47,805 nt of DNA from Bacteroidetes bacterium MED-G20 (GCA_905182745.1 CAJJCR010000017.1:1-47805), one strand, 5' to 3'; shown: positions 9,065-19,439, counted from the stretch's first letter. The notes: a model not told the origin generated them from the letters alone. Translations and numbers: made by a program.

Positions 9065-10947
9065 TGCATTGTTTTTAAGTTCGTCAAGCTCCATCCACCT
9101 ATTTAATTTCTCATCCATTCAGACTATTTAATTTCTCTAATTCTTTACCCTTCTCGTGCATTTGTTCATAGGTATTCATTAGAATCTTTAAAAAAACTTT
9201 CCATCTCTTTTTTATCTAGTCTCTAAGTTTGTTTATTTGTCTTTCTAGACTCTTATGCTCCTTCCTTTCATCATAAGAAAACTTAACTTCTTTATTATTA
9301 GACTCTGATAATACCTTTTTATCAATTTGCTTTTCTAGCTTTAAGTTCTTTATTTAACCTTTATTCTATATTCTGAATAGCTAGAATATTCATCTTTCAC
9401 AACTCCATTTCCCTTGAAAATAAATAAGTGATCGGTTAGTTTGTCCATGAAATAACGATCATGAGACACCAATATCAAACAGCCCTTAAAATCTAACAAA
9501 AACTCTTCTAACTTATTGAGTGTGAGCAAATCTAAATCATTGGTAGGCTCATCTAGAATTAAAAAATTAGGGTTTTTCATTAAAATAGTAAGCAAATACA
9601 ATCTTCTTTTTTCACCACCACTTAACTTAGACACATAAGTATATTGCATATTGGGAGGAAACATAAAATGTTCTAATAATTGAGATGCAGTAATTTTATT
9701 ATTGTCAGACATCACTATTACTTCTGCAATATCTTTTAGTACTTCAATAACCCTTTTATCTTCTTTTAATTGAATTCCCTTCTGAGTGAAATAACCATAA
9801 ACAATAGTCTCTCCAACATTAATTTTACCACTATCGGGTTCTAGAGACTGAGTGATAATATTTAAAAATGTGCTTTTCCCCACACCGTTTTCTACCTATA
9901 ATTCCAATTCTCTCACCGTTTTTAAAAGTATAGTCAAAACCATTTAATATTTTTAAATCACCATAAGACTTATAAACTTTTTTCAGTTCTAAAATCTTAC
10001 CACCTACCCTACTCATCTTAACCTCTAACTTTAACTCCTGCTTTATTTTTTTAGAATTGGCTTTGGTTTTTATTACTTCAAAGTTATCTACCCTAGCTTT
10101 TGACTTAGTGGTTCTAGCCTTAGGTGATTTTCTAATCCACTCCAGCTCTTTTTTCATAAGTCTCCCAGCCTTAGACAATTCCACATTAAAATTACTTTCT
10201 CTCTCGTCTCTTTTCACCAAAAAGTAACTGTAATTTCCTTTGTGATGGTATAATTTACCATCTTCTAACTCTAGAATATGGTTACAAACACGATCTAAAA
10301 AATATCGGTCGTGAGTAATCATTAAAAGTGTAATTTTTTGATTTTTTAAAAACTCCTCTAACCATTCTATCATTTCAATATCCAAGTGGTTGGTTGGCTC
10401 ATCGAGTAACAACATATCTGGAGCATCTATCAATAATAAAGCTAGAGCCAAACGTTTCTTTTGACCTCCAGAAAGCATTTCAACCTTAGAATCTAAGTCT
10501 AGAATCTTAAATTTTGAGAGTATTTGCTTTAACTCGTTGTCAAAATTCCAGGCATTGGCCTTCTCCATATTTACATGAAGCCTTTTCAAACCTTTCGGCA
10601 GTTATGTCATTGTAATCATTGGTTTGCATTTCCAGAGCAGACTCATACTCTCTAATAATTTTAACAACCTCAGCATTGGAATTATACAATAATTCATTTA
10701 TGGTATACTTTTCATTAAAAATAGGCTCCTGTTCTAAATATCCAATTCTAATACCATTTCGAACTGTCACTTTTCCGGTTCCAGGAACATCTTTCCCTGC
10801 TATAATTTTAAGCATACTGGTCTTGCCAGATCCGTTGTTGGCAATTAAAGCCATTTTGTCCCCGTAATTTAATCCAAAGTTTAAACCCTCAAAAAGCACT
10901 CTTTCACCAAAAGATTTGCTTATATTTTCTACAGATAAATAATTCAA
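9062..10947 (-). CDS. uup: ABC-F family ATPase (Uup-like), with about five frameshifts
   Basis: Joined across breaks near 10575, 9890, 9355, 9210 and 9120 this gives about 628 residues, the usual Uup length. The start is TTG at 10945-10947 (MNYLSVENISKSFGERVLF). Two ABC domains: Walker A NNGSGKTS, signature LSGGQKKRLALA and Walker B LLLDEPTNHLD in the first; LSGGEKRRL and LILDEPTNDLD in the second; and an arginine/lysine-rich linker between them. The second Walker A is split: one extra A changes RNGVGKST into RKRCGEKH. The C-terminal coiled coil is readable in pieces down to WMELDELKNNA and the stop at 9062. ABC-F proteins of this type act on ribosomes or branched DNA, not in transport. It lies 77 bp behind the sulfotransferase-like gene and may share its transcript. 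Confidence 0.85.
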
Positions 10948-11024
10948 GGGTTAAACATACCAATTAAATAGCTCAATAAATATTTTATTTTAATCAGATG
11001 TTTTTTAAAGCATCGTAATAAAAA

Positions 11025-11708
11025 CTATGCTTCCTTATAAAGTGAATTATATTTTACTGGTAATGGAGTCTCTTCTTGAGAATTATGCTCCATAAACCCT
11101 GTGGAATTATGCACATTTTCATACCAATACTTTGCCCATATTCCATCTTCAATAATCCCACCTTTTGGCCAACTAAGCATTTTTTTTGAAAATTTAATCT
11201 TAGAAAAAGCACAAATTTTTTCCAAGTGCTTTTCTGGATTCATTAGTAAATACTCTGACTGAATTAAATAAAATTCTATTTTATTTTTTTTAAAATCTTT
11301 GGCCAATTCGTATTGTAATTTATAGCCTAAGTCTTGTAAAGTGGGATTTTTTATAACCTTAGAAAAAGAAGCAATTGATCTTTTGGGAGATCTAGTTAGA
11401 ATAATATTACACCAATTTTTAGCAAAATCTATGTTTTGGCCATCTAAGTGATGGGTCATATTTTTTATAAAAAGCAGCTCTTTAATATTGAGTGCATTTA
11501 ATTCTTGTAAAACCTCAATAAAATTTGAAGATTGGCTATTTAGAATCTCTTTTTTTCCTGGATGTAAAGTGTTTAAATTTACATTATTTAAATAATATGC
11601 ATAGAAAGGTTCGTCCACTACTTTGGTCTCATCTCTTTGAGCAAAAGAATACATGAGAGCAGTGGATATATTTCTTGGACTAGCCCACAAACAAATTATC
11701 TTACTCAT
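11025..11708 (-). CDS. Sulfotransferase-like P-loop protein
   Basis: 227 residues, intact. The N-terminus MSKIICLWASPRNISTALMY matches the loop where sulfotransferase-fold proteins bind the 5' phosphosulfate of PAPS, and the later segment NIILTRSPKRSIASFSKVI resembles the 3'-phosphate-binding motif. Its ATG overlaps the stop of the aminotransferase gene (ATGA at 11705-11708), so the two are translationally coupled. I know this family as small sulfotransferase-like proteins found beside class IV aminotransferases in Bacteroidota, but the substrate is not known to me. True sulfotransfer activity is not shown by sequence alone. Confidence 0.6.
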   Translation of the reverse strand: MSKIICLWASPRNISTALMYSFAQRDETKVVDEPFYAYYLNNVNLNTLHPGKKEILNSQSSNFIEVLQELNALNIKELLFIKNMTHHLDGQNIDFAKNWCNIILTRSPKRSIASFSKVIKNPTLQDLGYKLQYELAKDFKKNKIEFYLIQSEYLLMNPEKHLEKICAFSKIKFSKKMLSWPKGGIIEDGIWAKYWYENVHNSTGFMEHNSQEETPLPVKYNSLYKEA

Positions 11709-12620
11709 TTTACTTTGCTTTCAACTAAAGATTTATAATGTTTTTCTAAAGTCGCTGAGAATTCGTTATTGGAATTTTTTCCTATGGACTTCCCATCTAC
11801 AGAAATTACAGGCGTTACACCACCAAAGGTTCCTGTAACAAATGCTTCATCAGCACCATAAACATCAAAAAGAGAAAAGTTGGTTTCTTTAACTTCAATT
11901 TTATTGGCTTTGCAAACATCTATAATTTTTTGCCTAGGTAATTCCGTTCATGCAATACTGGCCTGTAGATGTAAAAACAATTCCATTTTTAACAATGAAA
12001 AAATTAGTAGAATTACATGTGGAGACAAAACCATTGACATCCAACATTAATGCTTCATCTGCACCAGCCTCAATAGCTTGAATTAATGCCTTGAACTTCA
12101 TGCAACTTACTGTGACAATTTAACTTTAGGATCTAAATAATCTGGGGAACCTCTTCTAATAGTAGAAGTAAAAAGTTTTATTCCTTTATTCTTCGAACTA
12201 GGGTCTGCCATCTTGTATTCAGGGATAATTACCAAATTAGGACCACTAATAGTAAGTCTAGGATCTTGAGAAGGAGTTTTCTTAATTCCTCTTGTTACCA
12301 TCATTCTAACATGAACACCATCTGTCATTTTATTTATTTTAAAACAGATTCTACTAATTTTGATTAACTCTTGTTTTGAAAAAGGTAATTTAATCCCTGT
12401 TGCCTTTGCTGCAGTTCCACAATCTAGATAAATGATCGTCTATAAAAACCAAAGTTCCTTTAGATAATCTCACCGCTTCCCATATTCCATCTCCCACTAA
12501 ATACCCACTATCAAAAACACTAATTTTAGCATCCTTTCTATTGAAAATCTCTCCATTTACATAAATTTTTATGTAGTTGTTTCTGTCGTCTTGAACTGCA
12601 TTATGTGTACCGTGAACCAT
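11705..12620 (-). CDS. Class IV aminotransferase (branched-chain or D-amino acid type), frameshifted
   Basis: About 305 residues after joining breaks near 12400, 12120 and 11940. The N-terminal half has the fold-type IV signature VFDSGYLVGDGIWEAVRLSKG and DDHLSRLWN. The middle has VKLSQ/KLNCHSKLHEFKAL, where the pyridoxal-phosphate lysine is expected, and the cofactor-binding EALMLDVNGFVSTCNSTNFF. The end reads DEAFVTGTFGGVTPV. Family members move amino groups between branched-chain or D-amino acids and 2-oxoglutarate, or lyse aminodeoxychorismate; I cannot decide which from motifs alone. The pieces keep perfect family match across each break, so the gene is probably intact in the organism. 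It is divergent from the DAHP synthase gene. Confidence 0.8.
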
Positions 12621-12703
12621 TGTATTTTATTTACTAAATAAATATAAGTTTATTAAACAATTTTTCCTCCACTAAAATTATCTAAATATCTTCGTTGGAA
12701 TTA

Positions 12704-13774
12704 ATGACTAACCATTTTCAAAAAATATTTGGACTCTCTAAACCTATTCTAATTGCAGGTCCTTGTAGTGCAGAATCTGAAAAACAAACTTTAGAAACTG
12801 CTCACCAATTAAAAAAACATAAAAATTTAATTTTCAGAGCAGGAATTTGGAAACCTAGAACAAGACCCAATAGTTTTGAAGGAATTGGATCTAAAGGACT
12901 TCAATGGATTCAAAAAGTAAAAGAAGAAACCGGGTTAAAAACTACAATTGAAGTTGCCAAAGCTAAGCATGTAGAACTTGCTTTAAAACACGAGGTGGAT
13001 ATACTTTGGATTGGTGCTAGAACTACAGGAAATCCATTTGCTATCCAAGAAATAGCAGATTCACTAAAAGGAGTTGATATTCCAGTAATGGTTAAAAACC
13101 CAATAAATCCTGAAGTAAATCTTTGGATAGGAGCAATAGAAAGACTGTTAGATAATGGCATTTACAATATAGCAGCTATTCACAGAGGATTTTTCACCTA
13201 CAAGAACTCTAAATATAGAAATATTCCTCAGTGGCAACTAGCTCTAGACTTGAAAAGAAAGTTTCCAAAACTTCCAATGATTTGTGATCCTAGTCATATT
13301 ACTGGAAACAGCAATCATATACTAGAAATTGCTCAAAAAGCACTGGATTTGAGTTTTGATGGTCTTATGATTGAAACCCATATTGATCCAAAAAATGCAT
13401 TGAGTGACAGGAACCAACAAATTACTCCAATAGAGTTGGAAAACATCCTAAATAAGCTTGTAATTAGAAACTTTGAAACGGATGACAAAGAATTTAAAGC
13501 AACTTTAAATCAACTTAGAATTCAAATAGACGACTTGGATATTGAACTACTAGATGTACTAAAAAGAAGAATGGATTTGGTGGAGAAAATTGGTGTTCAC
13601 AAAAAAGAAAACGAGGTTACCATACTCCAAAATAACCGATGGATAGAAATGTTGAAATCCAGAGTGAAATATGGCAAAGGAAAATGGTTTGAGTGAACTT
13701 TGTTTTCAACAGTTACTAAAGCTATTCATCAAGAATCTATTGACAAGCAGAACAGTGTCATGAATAAAAAATAA
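12704..13774 (+). CDS. Bifunctional 3-deoxy-7-phosphoheptulonate synthase / chorismate mutase
   Basis: Start ATG at 12704 (a TTG 9 nt earlier is less likely). The DAHP synthase domain (about residues 10-255) has AGPCSAES, FRAGIWKPRTRPNSFEGIG, WIGARTTGNPF and CDPSH, the type I-beta pattern. The chorismate mutase domain follows (LRIQIDDLDIELLDVLKRRM, VEKIGVHKKENEVTILQ). An indel after KGKWFE (about 13700) ends the frame early; the next frame continues as FSTVTKAIHQESIDKQNSV and stops at 13772-13774, restoring the usual length of about 356. The enzyme makes the first committed intermediate of aromatic amino acid synthesis, and the mutase domain may act both in prephenate formation and in feedback control. 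The aldo/keto reductase gene starts 3 nt downstream. Confidence 0.92.
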
Positions 13775-13777
13775 AAG

Positions 13778-14815
13778 ATGAAATATAATTTATTGCCCAA
13801 TACCGATATTAAGGTGAGTAGAATATGTCTGGGAACTATGACCTATGGCCGACAAAATACCGAGACTAGATGGTCACCAGCAAATAGATTATGCATTAGA
13901 AAGAGGAGTGAATTTTATTGACACAGCAGAAATGTATCCAGTCCCAGCAGAAGCTACTAGATACGGCAATACAGAAAGAATTATTGGTTCTTGGATCAAG
14001 AAAAGTAACAAAAGAGATTCGCCATTGTATTAGCCACTAAAATTGCTGGCCCTGGAGATTATACCAAACACATTAGAACTACAGGATTTGAAAAAGCCGG
14101 GCTTATCGAAGCGGTAGACAATAGTTTAGAGAGACTACAAACAGAATATATAGACTTATATCAATTACACTGGCCAGAAAGATTTACCAATACTTTTGGC
14201 AAAAGAGGGTATAAACACCTTCAAGATGAAAAGTGGAAAGATAATTTTAACGAAGTACTTCATACTCTAGATAAAATTATTAAAACTGGAAAAATTCGTC
14301 ATATTGGTATATCCAACGAAAACCCTTGGGGAACCATGCGTTTTTTAGAAGAATCTAACAACGAATTACCTAGGATGATAACCATTCAAAATCCATATTC
14401 TCTTCTCAATAGACAATTCGAAGTTGGAAATGCAGAAGTTTCTATGCAAGAAAATGTTGGTCTTCTAGCCTATTCTCCTTTAGGATGTGGTGTTCTTTCA
14501 GGAAAATATATTGAAAAAAAAGATTCTCCTAATAGCAGACTTAATTTATTTAAAAGATTTGTAAGGTACAGTAGTAATCAAAGCACAGAAGCTGCAAAAC
14601 TTTATTTAGAGATTGCCAATAAGCACAACCTTTCTCTAACCACAATGGCTTTGGCTTTCATAAACCAACAGCCATTTGTAACTAGTAATATTATAGGTGC
14701 TACTAACCTAAATCAGCTAAAAGAAAATATTGATTCTATATATGTTTCTCTAAGCGATAATATTATAAGAGAGATAGAAAAAGTGCACGAAATGATCCCG
14801 GATCCTGCAACTTAA
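13778..14815 (+). CDS. Aldo/keto reductase (Tas-like), frameshifted
   Basis: About 346 residues from ATG 13778 (MKYNLLPNTDIKVSRICLGT). Breaks fall near 13850 and 14025. Motifs of the aldo/keto reductase barrel are all present: FIDTAEMYP with the catalytic Asp and Tyr, VLATKIAGPGDY with the Lys, YQLHWPER with the His, GKIRHIGISNENPWG, and the cofactor end YSPLGCGVLSGKY plus GATNLNQLKENI. The extended loop between the His and GKIRHIG is typical of the Tas/YajO group, NADPH-dependent reductases of unclear physiological substrate. It follows the aroma-pathway gene by 3 nt, so co-transcription is likely, but a shared pathway is not implied. Confidence 0.85.
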
Positions 14816-14871
14816 TTTAAAATGCTTTTTTAATTGAAAAATTAGCTTAATTTCGCCAAAATTTTTTTAAA

Positions 14872-15450
14872 ATGGAGCTTAATTACAAAGACATATTAAC
14901 CACTTTTATGGTCTTATTTGCAGTGATTGATATCATAGGAAATATTCCCATAATTATAGACTTAAGAAAGAAAGCTGGACACATTCAAAGTGAGAAGGCT
15001 AGTCTTATTGCTGGTTTCATATTAATTATATTTTTATTTATTGGAGAGCAACTTTTAAGTATTATTGGACTTAGACGCACATTCTTTCGCCATTGCAGGT
15101 TCTTTGGTAATATTTTTCATTGCATTGGAGATGATTTTGGGAATTAAAATATATAAAGAAGAAAAAAGCCCATTAAACGCAACCGTTTTTCCTCTTGCCT
15201 TCCCGCTTATCGCTGGACCTGGGAGTTTGACAACGTTATTGTCTTTAAAAGCTGCTTTTAGCAATGCAAATATTATAGTTGCGATAATTATTAATATCAT
15301 ATTCATTTATATTGTTTTAAAAGCATCTAGTAAAATTGAAAAAATTACTTAGGCGAAAATGGGATCGCAATTATTAGAAAAATATTTGGAGTAATTCTTT
15401 TGGCTATTTCTATCAAACTGTTCACTACCAACATTAAGTTTCTTCTGTAA
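14872..15450 (+). CDS. MarC family integral membrane protein, frameshifted
   Basis: About 193 residues after joining breaks near 15068 (an extra A turns LDAHSF into LRRTFF) and 15350. Hydrophobic helices alternate with short loops: FMVLFAVIDIIGNIPIIIDL at the N-terminus, ASLIAGFILIIFLFIGEQLL, FAIAGSLVIFFIALEMILGI, FPLAFPLIAGPGSLTTLLSL, IIVAIIINIIFIYIVL and FGVILLAISIKLF. The APxxxPxxAGPGSLTT-like segment is the MarC hallmark. The family was once linked to antibiotic resistance but has no proven function. It sits 56 bp after the aldo/keto reductase gene. Confidence 0.85.
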
Positions 15451-15533
15451 CTTAAAAAGATTGGATTTATTTTGGGGAAAATTTTTTTATTGGCATAAAA
15501 ATTCATTATTTTAATAATATAAAATTTTGAATT

Positions 15534-16316
15534 ATGAAAACACTAAAATTATTACTCATTCTATTGATAACTTCTTCCCTATTTAGCTCCTGTGCTATTG
15601 TAAGACCTGGAGAAGTAGGTGTAAGACAAACATTTGGGAGATTAAAAGGAAATATTATCAATCCTGGACTTGCTATAATTAATCCATTAACCACAATTCT
15701 AGTAAAAATTCCTACAAGAACAGTAAATAGAGAAGTAAAACTAAACTTACCATCCAAAGAAGGTTTGAATGTAAGTTCTCAGATATCTATTCTTTACCAC
15801 GTAAAGCAAGAAAAAGCTGTAGATATTATTAATGAAGTTGGAGCAAATTTTGAAAGAGTATTAATCCTAAGCACCTTTCGTTCAGCCTCTGCTGATGTTT
15901 GCGCGAAATTTTTTGCCAAAGACATGCATTCTGGTAAAAGATCTGTCATAGAAAAACAAATAAAAGAGAAAATGATAAAACTTTTAGAAAATAGAGGTTT
16001 TGTAATTGAAGCAGTATTACTTAAAAGTATTACACTTCCTTCAGGACTATATGCAGCTATTGAATCTAAGTTAAGGGCAGAACAACAAGCCCAACAGATG
16101 GAATTTGTTCTTTTAAAAGAGACTAAAGAGGCTGAAAGAAAAAGAATTGAAGCTGCTGGAATAAGAGATGCTCAACTTATTATAAAAGAAGGTATTTCAC
16201 AGGGGAATATTGAATGGAAAAGTTTAGAAGTTCTAAGAGAAATAGCTACTTCTACTAATGCAAAACTTATTATTACTGATGGCAAAACACCAGTTTTGAT
16301 CAATCCTGATAAATAA
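15534..16316 (+). CDS. SPFH/Band 7 (prohibitin-like) lipoprotein
   Basis: 260 residues, intact. The leader [20 protein letters not shown] ends in a lipobox (LFSSC), so the mature protein should be lipid-anchored and not held by a transmembrane helix. The SPFH domain follows at once: [69 protein letters not shown], then a coiled-coil-prone stretch ([20 protein letters not shown]). Prohibitin-type proteins form ring scaffolds in membranes and modulate proteases. The following AIM24-like gene overlaps the stop by one base, which suggests a functional pair. Confidence 0.85.
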   Translation: MKTLKLLLILLITSSLFSSCAIVRPGEVGVRQTFGRLKGNIINPGLAIINPLTTILVKIPTRTVNREVKLNLPSKEGLNVSSQISILYHVKQEKAVDIINEVGANFERVLILSTFRSASADVCAKFFAKDMHSGKRSVIEKQIKEKMIKLLENRGFVIEAVLLKSITLPSGLYAAIESKLRAEQQAQQMEFVLLKETKEAERKRIEAAGIRDAQLIIKEGISQGNIEWKSLEVLREIATSTNAKLIITDGKTPVLINPDK

Positions 16317-17110
16317 TGGAGTCCCATGTAGTTGACTACAAAATACATGGCGATGATATGCAAGTTGTAGCCATAGAACTAGACCCTAACGAAACAGTTA
16401 TTGCCGAAGCAGGTTCTATGAACTGGATGGATAGTGGCATCTCTTTTGAAGCTAAAATGGGAGATGGAACAGAACCTGACAGCGGAATAATGGGTAAATT
16501 ATTTAGTGTTGGTAAAAGAGTATTAACAGGTGAATCTATTTTTCTAACCCACTTTACAAATATAGAAAGTGGTAAAAAGGAAGTAGCTTTTGCTGCACCA
16601 TACCCAGGATCTATCATTGCGGTTGATTTAAATGATGTAAATGGAGAAATACTTTGCCAAAAAGATGCTTTTTTATGTGCAGCAATGGGAACAAATGTTT
16701 CTATAGCGTTTAACAAAAGAATAGGCGCAGGTTTTTTTGGTGGAGAAGGTTTTATTCTTCAAAAATTAAATGGAAATGGACTTGCTTTTCTACATGCAGG
16801 TGGAACTGTAGTTAAAAAAGAATTGAATAACCAAACTTTACTGATTGACACTGGATGTATTGTAGCATTTTCTACTGGTTTAGATTACAGCATTGAAAGA
16901 GCTGGCAATTTAAAATCTATGATTTTTGGAGGTGAGGGTTTGTTTTTAGCAACCGTTAAAGGAACTGGAACAGTCTATCTTCAAAGCTTGCCTTTTTCTA
17001 GAATGGCAGATAGAATTTTACAAAATGCCCCAAAAAATGGTGGCAAATCTAAAGGTGAAGGTTCTATTCTTGGTGGTTTAGGCAGAATGATAGACGGAGA
17101 TAACTTTTAA
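16316..17110 (+). CDS. AIM24 / TIGR00266 family protein
   Basis: 264 residues, intact. The family pattern is clear: [17 protein letters not shown] near the N-terminus, a glycine-rich core ([31 protein letters not shown]), [14 protein letters not shown], and [20 protein letters not shown]. These beta-helical proteins have no settled role in bacteria; the yeast namesake helps keep mitochondrial membrane organisation. The ATG overlaps the stop of the SPFH lipoprotein gene (TAATG), so the two are probably translated in concert. The C-terminus carries a short lysine/glycine-rich tail. Confidence 0.88.
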   Translation: MESHVVDYKIHGDDMQVVAIELDPNETVIAEAGSMNWMDSGISFEAKMGDGTEPDSGIMGKLFSVGKRVLTGESIFLTHFTNIESGKKEVAFAAPYPGSIIAVDLNDVNGEILCQKDAFLCAAMGTNVSIAFNKRIGAGFFGGEGFILQKLNGNGLAFLHAGGTVVKKELNNQTLLIDTGCIVAFSTGLDYSIERAGNLKSMIFGGEGLFLATVKGTGTVYLQSLPFSRMADRILQNAPKNGGKSKGEGSILGGLGRMIDGDNF

Positions 17111-17116
17111 TACTTA

Positions 17117-18127
17117 TTGGATTCATTAACTCAAATTGTTCTAGGGGCGTCTGTTGGAGAAGCAGTTTTAGGTAAAAAAGTTGGAAACAAAGCTATTCTA
17201 TGGGGAGCAATAGCTGGAACTCTACCCGATTTAGATGTTTTACTTCGTTACTTCACTGATGAAATTTCTTCTACTCAAATGCATAGAGGTTTTTCACACT
17301 CTATTGTTTTTGCAGTATTAATTGCTCCTTTATTAGGATGGATTGCTAAAAAAATACATTTTAAGTTAATAGATATTTCTTTTAAAGATTGGACAAAATT
17401 ATTTTTCTGGACTACAGTTACCCATCCTTTACTAGATGCACATACTACATGGGGAACTCAATTATTTTGGCCATTTAATTACCGTTTGGCGTACCAAAAT
17501 ATTTTTGTAGTAGATCCTTTTTATACTTTACCTTTTCTTTGTTTTTTAATAATAGCTATGTCTTTAAAAAGAGAGAACCCTAGTAGATCCAAATTTAACA
17601 CCATAGGACTTTCTGTGAGTTCCACCTATTTAATACTAACCTTGATTTTTAAGTGGGTTTCATTTCAGGAATTTAAACAAGGATTAGAAAGTCAGAAGAT
17701 AGAGTATGTAGAAATGGATACTAAACCTTCCCCATTAAATGCAATACTATGGTCATCCTTAATTGAAACTGACGAAGGATACAGAACGGCCTATTACTCG
17801 CTATTTGATAAAAACGAGATCATATATTCAAAAGAGTTTTTAAAAAATCATCATTTGCTAGAACCTTATTTAGATCAAAAAGTCATAAAACAATTAATTG
17901 ATATTTCTGCTGGGTGGTATAGGATAGAAGAAAAAAATGAAAAATTACTTTTCTGGGATTTAAGATTTGGTCAAACGGGAATGGATATAAATGACGCTTC
18001 TTTTTTATGGTACTACGAACTTAATATTGATAAAAATGGAAATGTATCAGCTATTAAAAGACAACCTGAAATTAAAAATTTTAAAATGGTTTTCAAAGAA
18101 CTTTTTAATAGAATTAAAGGTAATTAA
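17117..18127 (+). CDS. YdjM-like inner-membrane metal-dependent hydrolase (DUF457)
   Basis: 336 residues, intact, starting with TTG at 17117 because no ATG lies near the conserved N-terminus MDSLTQIVLGASVGEAVLG. Conserved histidine and aspartate motifs: GTLPDLDVL, MHRGFSHSIVFA and HPLLDAHTTWGTQLFWPF; these are the probable metal ligands of this membrane-bound hydrolase family. Several hydrophobic helices follow (FVVDPFYTLPFLCFLIIAMS, SSTYLILTLIFKWVSF), then a soluble C-terminal domain of about 130 residues. Substrate unknown. It begins 6 nt after the AIM24-like gene and is likely in the same transcript. Confidence 0.82.
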   Translation: MDSLTQIVLGASVGEAVLGKKVGNKAILWGAIAGTLPDLDVLLRYFTDEISSTQMHRGFSHSIVFAVLIAPLLGWIAKKIHFKLIDISFKDWTKLFFWTTVTHPLLDAHTTWGTQLFWPFNYRLAYQNIFVVDPFYTLPFLCFLIIAMSLKRENPSRSKFNTIGLSVSSTYLILTLIFKWVSFQEFKQGLESQKIEYVEMDTKPSPLNAILWSSLIETDEGYRTAYYSLFDKNEIIYSKEFLKNHHLLEPYLDQKVIKQLIDISAGWYRIEEKNEKLLFWDLRFGQTGMDINDASFLWYYELNIDKNGNVSAIKRQPEIKNFKMVFKELFNRIKGN

Positions 18128-18138
18128 CAATAATATTT

Positions 18139-18683
18139 ATGGACTTTCTTAGAAAAATAATAGGTGCAGATACTAAATCGCTAAATAAAAAATTTAAAAA
18201 GAAAGAAATTATTCAAAAGAAAGGGATCGTTTCAAAGAACGCTTTCTATGTAAAAAAAGGATTAATAAGAAGCTATTCAATTGATGAAAAAGGCAAAGAG
18301 CATATTTTTATGTTTGGTACTGAAGAGTGGATTATAGCAGATATAGAGTCCAATGTATTTATAAACCTACTCAACTTTACATTGACGCTATTGAAGATAG
18401 CGAGATAGTTGTTTTTAGTTTAGATTATTTAAAGTCTGATCAATCAACAATAGAAAAACTTCAAAAAAATTCAAAATTATTGGCAAGAAGAATTGGGTCA
18501 TTGCAACGTAGAGTTATTCAATTGATGAGTTCTTCTGCCAAAGTGAGATATGAGATGTTTCTAGAAACCTATCCTCTACTTCCAAACAGAGTGCCACAGA
18601 AAATGATAGCGTCCTATTTAGGAATCACACCGGAAGCACTTAGTAAAATAAGAGGGAGAATTGTAATCAATTTCATTTCTTAA
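18139..18683 (+). CDS. Crp/Fnr family transcriptional regulator, one frameshift
   Basis: About 181 residues. The N-terminal part is a cyclic-nucleotide-binding fold (KKEIIQKKGIVSKNAFYVKK, then GLIRSYSIDEKGKEHIFMFG). A break near 18355 moves the frame; the rest reads KPTQLYIDAIEDSEIVVFSL and ends with the HTH region VPQKMIASYLGITPEALSKI. This last motif is typical of the Bacteroidota group of Crp-like regulators whose effector is generally unknown. It follows the YdjM-like gene by 11 nt. Its targets are not visible; the YceI gene just downstream has its own promoter-like sequence and is one candidate. Confidence 0.8.
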
Positions 18684-18691
18684 TCTAGATT

Positions 18692-18718
18692 AATGCTAGC
18701 TTGGCATTTTTATTTTTA
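18692..18718 (+). terminator. Weak intrinsic terminator after the Crp/Fnr gene
   Basis: AATGC and GCATT form a 5-bp stem with a 7-nt loop, followed by TTTATTTTT. It is directly preceded by a perfect 14-bp palindrome, TTAATCTAGATTAA (18680-18693), that includes the regulator's stop codon. Confidence 0.4.
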
Positions 18719-18750
18719 GACTTTAGCAGATTTGCATAAAATAAATCTAG

Positions 18751-19353
18751 ATGAAATTGAAAACTATATACTTCCGTACTAGCACTTAGCTTTAAGTTCG
18801 TACGCATTTGGACTTCAATGACAAATTCAAACAATTAATACTGCAAAAATCCACTGTTAGATTGGATTAGGGAAAAAAATAGCCGGTCAACACGAATGGG
18901 GAAATTCAACTTAATAGTGGTGATCTCTAGAATTCAAGCAATCAACAAAATTAGTAGCTGGTATTTTTCTCTATGGACATGAAGACCATTATCATGTTCA
19001 GACTTAGAAGATCCAGGATACAATCAGAAATTAGTTAGGATCACTTAAAGTCAGATGACTTTTTTGGTGTGGAAAATCTCCCTACTGCCAATTCTGCAGA
19101 TGTAACTATAGTTCTGCCTCTTTTAAACAATAGTAATGCTATCTGTTGAAAGGTCAACTTAACTATTAAAGGAGTTACACAAAAAATATCTTTTGAGGTA
19201 ACTAAAAGTGAAAATGTTTTAACAGCAAATTTAGATGTTGACAGATCAAAATACAATGTAAAATATGGTTCTAATTCCTTTTTTGACAGCCTGGGTGATG
19301 CTGCAATTGATGATGTTTTCACTTTAAATATTAAATTATTAACTAACAAATAA
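18751..19353 (+). CDS. YceI family periplasmic protein, heavily frameshifted
   Basis: No long frame exists here, but the pieces line up as one YceI protein: MKLKTIYF as signal start, then KSTVRWIGKKIAGQHEWGN (after small corrections), NQATKLVAGIF, DMKTI, SDLEDPGYNQKLVGSLKSDD, FFGVENLPTANSADVTIVLP, NLTIKGVTQKISFEVTKSEN, LDVDRSKYNVKYGS, ending DDVFTLNIKLLTNK. YceI proteins are lipocalin-like barrels that bind isoprenoid lipids in the periplasm. At least six single-base corrections are needed in 600 bp, the highest break density in the window; real decay cannot be excluded here. The CDGSH mini-gene starts 3 nt downstream. Confidence 0.75.
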
Positions 19354-19355
19354 AC

Positions 19356-19439
19356 ATGAATACTAATAGACCAAAATGCGGATGCGGTAACACTGCAGAT
19401 CCAGACGGATACTGTGATGGATCTCACGCCAATAAATAA
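19356..19439 (+). CDS. 27-residue CDGSH iron-sulfur mini-protein
   Basis: The frame starts at ATG 19356 and ends TAA 19437-19439. The core is CGCGNTADPDGYCDGSH, with Cys 8, Cys 10, Cys 20 and His 24 as probable ligands of a [2Fe-2S] cluster of the mitoNEET/CDGSH type. The spacing C-x-C-x9-C-x3-H is one residue longer than the usual x8. Only seven residues precede the first ligand and three follow the last, so this is close to the smallest unit that could hold the cluster. It follows YceI directly and is closed by a strong terminator, so the two form a short operon. Function unknown. Confidence 0.75.
   Translation: MNTNRPKCGCGNTADPDGYCDGSHANK

Noticed and set aside
13845-14033. A separate 62-residue gene beginning MADKIPRLDGHQ
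   Set aside because: The start is an artefact of a frameshift; the rest is the conserved N-terminal part of the aldo/keto reductase.
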